Below are positions 43,531 through 49,867 of a stretch of DNA of 49,867 nt, piece after piece. How positions within the stretch are numbered: the stretch's first letter is position 1; every line of letters starts with the position of its first letter. This DNA comes from DATCZB01 sp035513215 (GTDB lineage: Bacteria > Pseudomonadota > Gammaproteobacteria > Steroidobacterales > Rariloculaceae), in NCBI GenBank assembly GCA_035513215.1, contig DATKCK010000077.1, positions 1 through 49,867 on the forward strand, in the 5' to 3' direction. Both the position numbers and the translations under genes were made by a program. A model generated the notes under the pieces. That model had not been told where the DNA came from, made no database searches, and saw nothing but the letters and a program-made list of their open reading frames with translations.

Positions 43531-45078
43531 CTAGCCGTGCAGCTCGGCGAGATACTGGTCGTGGTCGGGCAATAGCCCCAGAACCTCCCGAGCCTTTGCG
43601 GCTTCCGTCGCCCAGTCCCGTTCGAGATTCGTTGAGTCGGCCACACCGTACAATGCCGGACTCACTTCCGGGAGACAGCCCATGCCGATAAGGATGCTGT
43701 AATAGGAGAGTGGACCGAAACACTCGCTCCGGCCACCCAGTTCCGAGAGATATATTTTCCCGCTCGCCCCGCGCCATATTGCCAGCAGCCGCCTGAGATC
43801 GTCACTCAACTCGAGGTCTTCGGCACATGCCCGCCAGTAGGGCGTGTCCCGACGCGAAGTGACGCAAAAGTGCATCGCAATGAAATCTCTGATCTGATCG
43901 TAGTAGCGTGTCATCGTTTCGTTGTAGACGCCGGCCAAATCAGCCTTGAGCGATCGGTCGGGAAAACAGTGCAGCAACGTTGTGAGGCCTTTTTGTATCA
44001 GGTCGAGCCCTGTCGATTCCAGCGGCTCTATGAATCCGCCGGCAAGGCCCACCGCCACGCAGTTCTTGACCCACAGCTTCCTGTGGCGTCCGATCCGCAT
44101 TCTGATCCGACGCATCTCGACGCCATCGGCGGGCGGCCCGAGATGGTCCCGGAACTCGTCTTCCGCCTGCACGTCGGAGATGAAGGAACTGCTGTAGACG
44201 TAACCGACCCCCCGCCGATGGAACAAGGGGATGTCCCAGCTCCAGCCGCTGCTCATCGCTCTCGCCGTGGTGTAAGGCGATCGCCGCGCTTTGCCCGCGT
44301 AAGGTACCTGGGCGGCCAGGGCACGATCGTTCAGCAGGCAGCCGTCGTAGGCGACGAAAGGTTCCTGCAGTGTCTTGTCGATCAGCAGGCCCTGAAAGCC
44401 GGAGCAGTCGAGAAACAGGTCGGCCTGTAAAGCACCGTGCTCCGCGGTGACCAGGTGACTGATAGAGCCGTCCTCCGCCTGTACGACCTCGGTGACTTTG
44501 CCGACCAGATGCCGGACCTTGCCACGAAATTGTCGCTTCAGATAGTCGGCCAGGAGACCCGCATCGAAGTGATAGGCGTAAGTAACGGGAGCTTGATAAT
44601 CCGAAGACGTCGTCAGCTTAGGAGCACGATAGTTCTCGGCGAACAGCGTCGAAACGTGACAGGCGTGGGCATAAGGCGTCGATACGTGGCCGTTCAGCGC
44701 TTTCGAGAGCCACAGGTTGGAAAAATCGAGAAGGCGGCTGGTCCCGCCAATGAAGAACGGATGATAGAAGTAGTTGTCGGGACCTTCGTGAGTCCAGCCG
44801 GCATATTTGATCCCCAGCTTGAAGGTCGCCTGACAGGCCCGCATGAACTCCCCTTCCTGCAGGCCCAGGCGTTGAATGAGCTGAAGAATGGGAGGGACCG
44901 TCGCCTCCCCGACACCGACGGTCGGTATGTCGCTCGCCTCGATTAGGCTGATTTCACAGGTGGCTCCGCCCGGGCGGTCGAGCAAACGAGACAGGAAGGC
45001 TGCCGAGAACCACCCGGCCGTTCCGCCGCCCACGATCAGAATCTTGCGAATCGGGACCGAGTTGCTTTGCTCTGCCAC
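43531..45078 (-). CDS. Flavin-dependent tryptophan halogenase family protein, canonical motifs
   Basis: A 515-residue flavoprotein. GTG 45078, four bases after the preceding halogenase stop, is the best start; the open frame runs further into that gene. FAD binding is shown by KILIVGGGTAGWFSAAFL and VGVGEATVPP. Key halogenase elements are present: the lysine in ATFKLGIKYAGW (Lys87, aligned with PrnA Lys79), the motif WSWDIP (279-284, WxWxIP), and the glutamate of GFIEPLESTG (Glu351, aligned with PrnA Glu346). A reduced-flavin supply enzyme is not encoded nearby. Substrate is unknown; members beside TonB receptors may act on molecules other than free tryptophan. Confidence 0.92.
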   Translation of the reverse strand: MAEQSNSVPIRKILIVGGGTAGWFSAAFLSRLLDRPGGATCEISLIEASDIPTVGVGEATVPPILQLIQRLGLQEGEFMRACQATFKLGIKYAGWTHEGPDNYFYHPFFIGGTSRLLDFSNLWLSKALNGHVSTPYAHACHVSTLFAENYRAPKLTTSSDYQAPVTYAYHFDAGLLADYLKRQFRGKVRHLVGKVTEVVQAEDGSISHLVTAEHGALQADLFLDCSGFQGLLIDKTLQEPFVAYDGCLLNDRALAAQVPYAGKARRSPYTTARAMSSGWSWDIPLFHRRGVGYVYSSSFISDVQAEDEFRDHLGPPADGVEMRRIRMRIGRHRKLWVKNCVAVGLAGGFIEPLESTGLDLIQKGLTTLLHCFPDRSLKADLAGVYNETMTRYYDQIRDFIAMHFCVTSRRDTPYWRACAEDLELSDDLRRLLAIWRGASGKIYLSELGGRSECFGPLSYYSILIGMGCLPEVSPALYGVADSTNLERDWATEAAKAREVLGLLPDHDQYLAELHG

Positions 45079-45082
45079 CCTT

Positions 45083-46717
45083 TCAAGCTCGGCCCGCGCA
45101 CCACTCGTCGTTTCGCGGCCCGTAGTCCTCCATGCCGACGACGCGTTGCAGCCAAACGTCATGGTGCGGCAGCTTGGCCGGTGCGGCTCGCAATCGGTCG
45201 ATCACCGGCTGGGCAACTCTCGGCTTCGGCCGGTCGTTGCCGTACCGCTCTTTATACTCGTCGGCCATGAAGTCCATGCCGTAGAGAATGCATTCATAGC
45301 TGTGATGATTCCAGAGCCCTCCCGTATCCACCAGCGGTCTGTGATCACCGGCGAGATTTCCAGGATTCATGCCTTCGCTCGACATCCCCGGCAGAAACTG
45401 GTCTATGAAATCGACACCGGACGGAGGCTTGCGGCGCCAGTACTCCAGCTTGGCCTTGAGGCGCGGCACGACGCGCTCGGGTCTTTGTACCTCTCTCCAA
45501 AAATCGCTGTCTGTGCGCTTGGTGAGGCAGTAGTGCAGATTGATGAAATCGAGGATCTCATGGTAGCGGATGGCCATAATCCGATTGGCGCGGAAGGCCA
45601 TTGTCTCCATGTCTTCGTCCCGGTAGGGGAACTGCTCCTGTAGCACAATGGCGGCCAGGTAGCTGAGATAGAGCCCCGTGGACTCGAGCGGTTCGATGAA
45701 GCCGCCCGACAAGCCGATCGCAATACAGTTCTTCACCCAGGCCTTTTCGCGCATACCGACTTTGAAATGAACCGTACGCGTATCGAGGTCCTTGCAGTGC
45801 AGACCCTCGTAGCGGCGGAGCTCCGCTTCCGCGTCCTCGAGGCTGAGATGGTCGCTCGAGTGCACATAGCCGATCGCGCGACCGCTCGTGAGCACGGTTT
45901 CCCAGACCCAGCCGCTCGAAAGTGCGGTCGCCGTCGTGTACGGACGCACTTGCCCAGGGTAGTACAGCTCATGCGGCACCCGCATCACCAAAGCGCGGTT
46001 GCACAAGAGCCACTGCGAAAAGTCTATCCAGCCAACGTTCAGAGCTTTCTCGATCAGCAGTGATGCGAAGCCGGTACAGTCGATGAAAAGATCGGCCGCT
46101 AGGCGCTTGCCTTCTTTCGTGTTAACCGCAGCAATGTGTCCATCTTCTTTCAACTCCACGTCGGTCACGTTTTCCAGCACGTGGATGACGCCGCGCCTGG
46201 TAGCGATGTCTCGCAGAAATTCCGCAAACTTCTGCGCGTTCAGATGAAAGGCATAGGCGAGCGGGGCCCCGAAGTTCCATTGACCCAGCATCACCGGTGC
46301 CATACCCAGGTGACAGAGCTTCGGCTGCGGCGACACGGTTTCCATAAAAGGGATCGAGCGGTCGCTCATCAGCCATTCGATGCCCGCCCGGTCGACGGAG
46401 GGATACGCATCACGGGAGAAGGGATGGTGGTACGAGTGGCCTTTGTTGTGCAGCCAATTGACGTGCTTGATCGACTGCTTGAACGTTCCGTCAACGGCGC
46501 GCATGAACTCGACGAGGTTGACACCGATCACCGAGAGAACATGACCAATACTGGGAACGGTCGCTTCACCGACGCCGATCCGCGGTATATCAGGCGATTC
46601 GACGAGCGTTATCTCCACTTTGGCACGCGGATCGTTCCGCAGCGATGCCTCGAGGTAAGCTGCTGCCATCCAGCCGGATGAACCGCCGCCCACGATCAAG
46701 ATCTTTCTGCTTCTCAT
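45083..46717 (-). CDS. Flavin-dependent tryptophan halogenase family protein, altered WxWxIP motif
   Basis: A 544-residue paralogue of the downstream gene. KILIVGGGSSGWMAAAYL and IGVGEATVPSIGHVL bind FAD; Lys80 in GTFKQSIKHVNW and Glu342 in GFIEPLESTGLYL keep the catalytic pair. The WxWxIP motif, however, reads WVWETV (270-275): both tryptophans stay but Ile-Pro is lost. That motif normally keeps the enzyme from acting as a monooxygenase, so activity may differ. The ATG at 46717 follows directly on the T-tract of a hairpin terminator, leaving no room for a normal ribosome site. Coupled to the second halogenase by a four-base gap. Confidence 0.9.
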   Translation of the reverse strand: MRSRKILIVGGGSSGWMAAAYLEASLRNDPRAKVEITLVESPDIPRIGVGEATVPSIGHVLSVIGVNLVEFMRAVDGTFKQSIKHVNWLHNKGHSYHHPFSRDAYPSVDRAGIEWLMSDRSIPFMETVSPQPKLCHLGMAPVMLGQWNFGAPLAYAFHLNAQKFAEFLRDIATRRGVIHVLENVTDVELKEDGHIAAVNTKEGKRLAADLFIDCTGFASLLIEKALNVGWIDFSQWLLCNRALVMRVPHELYYPGQVRPYTTATALSSGWVWETVLTSGRAIGYVHSSDHLSLEDAEAELRRYEGLHCKDLDTRTVHFKVGMREKAWVKNCIAIGLSGGFIEPLESTGLYLSYLAAIVLQEQFPYRDEDMETMAFRANRIMAIRYHEILDFINLHYCLTKRTDSDFWREVQRPERVVPRLKAKLEYWRRKPPSGVDFIDQFLPGMSSEGMNPGNLAGDHRPLVDTGGLWNHHSYECILYGMDFMADEYKERYGNDRPKPRVAQPVIDRLRAAPAKLPHHDVWLQRVVGMEDYGPRNDEWCAGRA

Positions 46718-46747
46718 AAAAAGAGCGGCGGGCTGACGCCCGCCGCT
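46718..46747 (-). terminator. Intrinsic terminator after the TonB receptor gene
   Basis: On the minus strand AGCGGCGGGC (46747-46738), loop GTCA, GCCCGCCGCT (46733-46724), then CTTTTT up to 46718. A ten-pair GC-rich stem with a T-run is a textbook rho-independent terminator. It starts 21 bases after the receptor stop and its T-run touches the ATG of the halogenase gene. Confidence 0.9.
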
Positions 46748-46768
46748 ATCACATCAAAGCGACGCTCG

Positions 46769-49700
46769 TCAGAAATCCATCGTCATACTGACGAAGCCGC
46801 GGCGCCCGAGCGGTTCGTACGTCGCGCTGCCGCCCGCGCCGAAACCGCCTCTGCCAACCGAAATGACGCGTTGGGGCGGCACGGGGAAGCGCGAGTTATC
46901 GGGATCGCCGCCTGACCACGGCGGCTCCCTGTCGAACAGGTTCTCGATACCGAATCGAAGCGTGTACCTGTCGGCGAACGAGTAGCTCGCGCCGAGATAG
47001 ACGAGCGAATAGCTTGTATTGACATTGCCGAGCGGATCGATGACACCACCCTGGACAGCGACCGTGGCATAAGTCCCGTCCAGGATCTTCGGCCAGAACT
47101 GATGCCTGAGTGTGACGTTCCACGGCCCCCTGAAGTAACTCAGAGAAGTAAAGGTACGGTAGTCGTAGCCCTGACACTCGATCTGCAGCGCGCAGCCCCG
47201 GGTCCCGGCCCAGTCGATCACATCCAGCTCCGGTCGGTCCTGGGTTTCGGATTTGATGTTGTAATTGGCGACCATATTCATGTTGAAGCCGCCGTTAGCG
47301 AGCATCCTGCTCCAGTTGAGCTGCAGATCGACACCCGCAACCTTCGCCCTGCCCTGATTCGTGAAGGTCAGGTCGATGTTCGTCGCACCCCCGGTGGCCG
47401 GGTTTCTCACGAGCGCCTGACAGTGGATATTGTCTGTGGCCCCGGACGGGTTGAGCTCCAGGCTCACACAGCTCTCGAACGTAGAGTCGGGGCTCTGGAT
47501 CGCGATCATTTCCTCGATCTCGATCTGGTAGTAGTCGACGGTCAGCGTCCAGTTGTCGTGGAAGTCCATGACGACGCCGAGCGTGAGCGTGTCGGCCTGT
47601 TCCTCGTACACATCCGGGTTGCCGAAAGTGTTCTGGGTGCCGAGTCCGCCGACTGTCGGCTGCTCGTTGACAGGCCGATTGTCGTAGTACTCGAACGCGC
47701 CAGCGGGGCCCATGAGCTCGCGGCAAATCGCCAGGGTCCGGGCGGCCTGCCCCGCACCCGAGATCGCGGGATTGGCGCTGAACGGGCCCGATATGTGGTT
47801 CTGAGAACACTGATCGCCGAAGACCGTCGGCAGCGACTGGAACACCTGCGAGCGTCCGACGAAGAGCTCACCCAGGTTCGGTGCTCGCATCGCGCGGTTG
47901 TAGCCGCCGCGTATTCGATAACGCGATGTAATGCCCCAATCCATCAGGGCCTTGTAGGTCTCGACTTTGTCGACCTGCGGAACACTCCAGTCAGAGATAC
48001 GGCCGCCGAGCTCGACGGTGAAGTGCTCTACACCGCTCGGGCCTCCGGACACGATGGGAATCAGGAGCTCCCCGTAGATTTCGGCGACATCGAACTCACC
48101 GCGGCTGATCACGGTCGGGAACGTGCCGGCGATCGAATCGGCCGTTGAGCCCTGGCGGATCAGGTTGTCTGGCGTGAAGTCGAAACTGGCCTCGCGATAG
48201 GTGGTACCGAGCGCATAGCCCAGAGGGCCGGCCGGCATTTCCGCGAGGTCGCCGACGAAATTGGCCTCGATGATGTTCTGCTTCATGGAGGTCTGGTTTT
48301 GCAGCGGCGCGTACAGCGCCTCGATGCAATCCTCTGCCATATTGAAGGCCCGCACGATCGGTATGCCCGACGAGCAAGTCGGACTACCCTCTGCGAAACC
48401 CACGACCGCCGGATTTGGGTCGCCTGCCCAGTTCGTGCCGAAATTCGGCGACCCGAGGATCTGCCGGTAAGTGGCGAGCCGGACCGAGCCCGTCAGGATG
48501 TTCTGCGTGTCCGTGCGTCCCGTCGAGACCGTGACGTCCCAGAAATCGTTGCCGCTCGGCAGCTCGCCCTCGAGGCCGAGCGAAAGCTGCATCGTGTTCG
48601 TGTGGTTGGTGCTGCCGCGCGCGTCGCCAAGCTGGTATCTCAGATCGTCCTGCGTCCGGTTCACCCAGATATCTTCTTCCGGGAACGGCCGCGAGATCAT
48701 GAGATCGAAGACTTCCTGCGGAACGGGCCAGGCCTCGCTCTTGGCGCAGCCGCCGACAGCCGGACAATTGAGGCCATAGATGCCGCCGTCCGTGTAAGCC
48801 GGCAGCGTCGTCATGTCCTCGCCCGCGTCAGCGGTATTCGGCAGGCCGTCCGCGCCGAGGCTGGTCACCGACGGCCCATACAAGCCGTTTCCGAACGGGA
48901 TTGCCGCACCCCAAAGACCGATGGTATCGGATGTGGCTCCGAGGGAAGTCGTGTTTTCCGTGCGCGTGAACATCGCCTGAGCATTGACTCTGACGGAGTC
49001 GCTAACTTCGAATACACCCCTGCCGAAGGCCGAGAGCCTGTCGAGCGGAATCGATGCCGGCTGGTACCACGTGTTCTCCTTGATTGCGCCGTCCGGCTGA
49101 ACGACACGAAACGGCAGTCCCTCGAACTGGCCGTAATTGTCGACATCGAACGGCCCTTCGTAGCGATACGCACCTTCTCTGTTCGTAGGCTGATTCAGAC
49201 CCGCAAACACGGTGCCCGTGCCGTCGGGCGTCCGGTTGATGTAGATCTGCGCGTTGTTCTGGACACCTAACCGGTTTCCGTTGGCATCCCGTGGACAGGC
49301 ACCAATCGCGCCAGGAAAGGGTTCAGGGCCGCAGGGCGTAGCCTGATCGAAAATGTTGTTGACGACGGCCTGGGACGGGTGGTTGCCAAAAAAGGCGAAC
49401 GGTCCGCCCCATGGGTTGCTGAACCAGGTCTCGGTCGGGAAGACCTGGGTCTGGCCCGTGGCCGGGTTCGCATAGTCCGCAACGCGCCAGTCGCGTTCCC
49501 AGAGCATTTGCTTCGATCGGCTCGACCGCTCGACACCCATCAGGACGTTACCGCGTCCGCCGGCTACGTTCGCGCCGATTAGCCCCGAGATCGCGACTTC
49601 CTGATTACCGCCGTGCTGCGTATCGCCGAATCGGACATCGACCGAGGCGCCTTCGAAATCTTCCTTGAGGATAAAGTTGACTACGCCGCCGACGGCGTCG

Positions 49701-49867
49701 GCGCCGTACACGGCCGAGGCGCCGCCCGAGATCACCTCGACACGCTCGATCGCAGACGCCGGAATCGAGTTCGTATCGACGACCATCGTAGGATTGATCG
49801 GCATCGCTCGCCTGCCGTTGATCAGGACGAGGTTGCGGTTCGGGCCCAGCCCCCTGAGACTCACCGT
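46769..49867 (-). CDS. TonB-dependent receptor, partial (N-terminus beyond window)
   Basis: About 1,032 residues are visible, missing the signal peptide, TonB box and the start of the plug. The plug part shows GLGPNRNLVLINGRRAMP, VDTNSIPASAIERVEVISGG and ASAVYGADAVGGVVNFILK. A long outer-membrane barrel follows with many aromatic girdle residues, ending in YTLRFGIENLFDREPP and GRRGFVSMTMDF, whose last Phe is the usual barrel insertion signal. This large type (with GxNRNLVLINGRR) typically imports oligosaccharides, peptides or other bulky ligands in proteobacteria that also carry tryptophan-halogenase genes. An intrinsic terminator separates it from the halogenases. Confidence 0.95.
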   Translation of the reverse strand, partial: TVSLRGLGPNRNLVLINGRRAMPINPTMVVDTNSIPASAIERVEVISGGASAVYGADAVGGVVNFILKEDFEGASVDVRFGDTQHGGNQEVAISGLIGANVAGGRGNVLMGVERSSRSKQMLWERDWRVADYANPATGQTQVFPTETWFSNPWGGPFAFFGNHPSQAVVNNIFDQATPCGPEPFPGAIGACPRDANGNRLGVQNNAQIYINRTPDGTGTVFAGLNQPTNREGAYRYEGPFDVDNYGQFEGLPFRVVQPDGAIKENTWYQPASIPLDRLSAFGRGVFEVSDSVRVNAQAMFTRTENTTSLGATSDTIGLWGAAIPFGNGLYGPSVTSLGADGLPNTADAGEDMTTLPAYTDGGIYGLNCPAVGGCAKSEAWPVPQEVFDLMISRPFPEEDIWVNRTQDDLRYQLGDARGSTNHTNTMQLSLGLEGELPSGNDFWDVTVSTGRTDTQNILTGSVRLATYRQILGSPNFGTNWAGDPNPAVVGFAEGSPTCSSGIPIVRAFNMAEDCIEALYAPLQNQTSMKQNIIEANFVGDLAEMPAGPLGYALGTTYREASFDFTPDNLIRQGSTADSIAGTFPTVISRGEFDVAEIYGELLIPIVSGGPSGVEHFTVELGGRISDWSVPQVDKVETYKALMDWGITSRYRIRGGYNRAMRAPNLGELFVGRSQVFQSLPTVFGDQCSQNHISGPFSANPAISGAGQAARTLAICRELMGPAGAFEYYDNRPVNEQPTVGGLGTQNTFGNPDVYEEQADTLTLGVVMDFHDNWTLTVDYYQIEIEEMIAIQSPDSTFESCVSLELNPSGATDNIHCQALVRNPATGGATNIDLTFTNQGRAKVAGVDLQLNWSRMLANGGFNMNMVANYNIKSETQDRPELDVIDWAGTRGCALQIECQGYDYRTFTSLSYFRGPWNVTLRHQFWPKILDGTYATVAVQGGVIDPLGNVNTSYSLVYLGASYSFADRYTLRFGIENLFDREPPWSGGDPDNSRFPVPPQRVISVGRGGFGAGGSATYEPLGRRGFVSMTMDF

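Noticed and set aside
35730..49867. Right-hand copy of the tRNA-Leu 3' end as an island boundary
   Set aside because: Only short matches such as TGGGCACC near 38213 were seen; none is long enough to be an attachment site.

Overview
The window is chromosomal DNA from a GC-rich gammaproteobacterium. The gene orders point to this class: dapA followed by a bamC-like gene, gcvR-bcp-bepA, rpsP-rimM-trmD-rplS beside ffh and a corB-like gene, rpsF-rpsR-DUF2232-rplI-dnaB, and rnr-rlmB. Exported soft-metabolism proteins, a DUF6152 protein, CRTAC1 and tryptophan-halogenase genes suggest a marine or sediment lineage (Woeseiales/Steroidobacterales-like), but that placement is inference and weak.

Left part (1-35.6 kb) is mostly core genome. 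1-4.1 kb, minus strand: dapA, a very short BamC-like lipoprotein, then a translationally coupled trio (cytochrome b561, exported VOC protein, secreted WEGDTLVV-family protein) and a methyltransferase-like lipoprotein cut by the window edge. 4.2-6.8 kb, plus strand: gcvR, bcp, bepA. 6.8-13.1 kb: a complete SUF iron-sulfur operon (Rrf2 regulator, sufB, C, D, S, U, T) behind a promoter overlapped by an IscR type-1-like operator. sixA follows, converging on sppA. 15.6-19.2 kb: a TRAP transporter with a TatT partner and an atypical binding protein. 19.2-24.1 kb: ribosome and SRP genes plus a CorB/CNNM transporter-like protein. 24.1-28.9 kb: radA, then a kinase-PP2C-FHA phosphosignalling module. 28.9-35.6 kb, minus strand: dnaB, rplI, DUF2232, rpsR, rpsF, rlmB, rnr.

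A tRNA-Leu(CAG) at 35.64 kb carries a P4-type integrase immediately downstream. From there to the right edge the content is accessory, and base composition looks less GC-rich to about 41 kb: two small unknown genes, a truncated membrane protein, an AbrB/PIN toxin-antitoxin pair, a DUF6152 gene, a frameshifted exported protein, a CRTAC1/UnbV protein, two flavin-dependent tryptophan-halogenase-like genes, and a large TonB-dependent receptor running off the window. No right attachment repeat was found, so the island end is unknown.

A palindromic repeat built on GGGGTCAGACCCC occurs at four intergenic places in the core part, once as a perfect 53-base inverted repeat. The most notable observations are the mini-BamC, the suf operator, the TRAP binding protein lacking the usual ligand arginine, acidic tails on both S6 and L9, the shrunken CHASE2-like kinase sensor, and the halogenase pair, one with a changed WxWxIP motif and a terminator touching its start codon.
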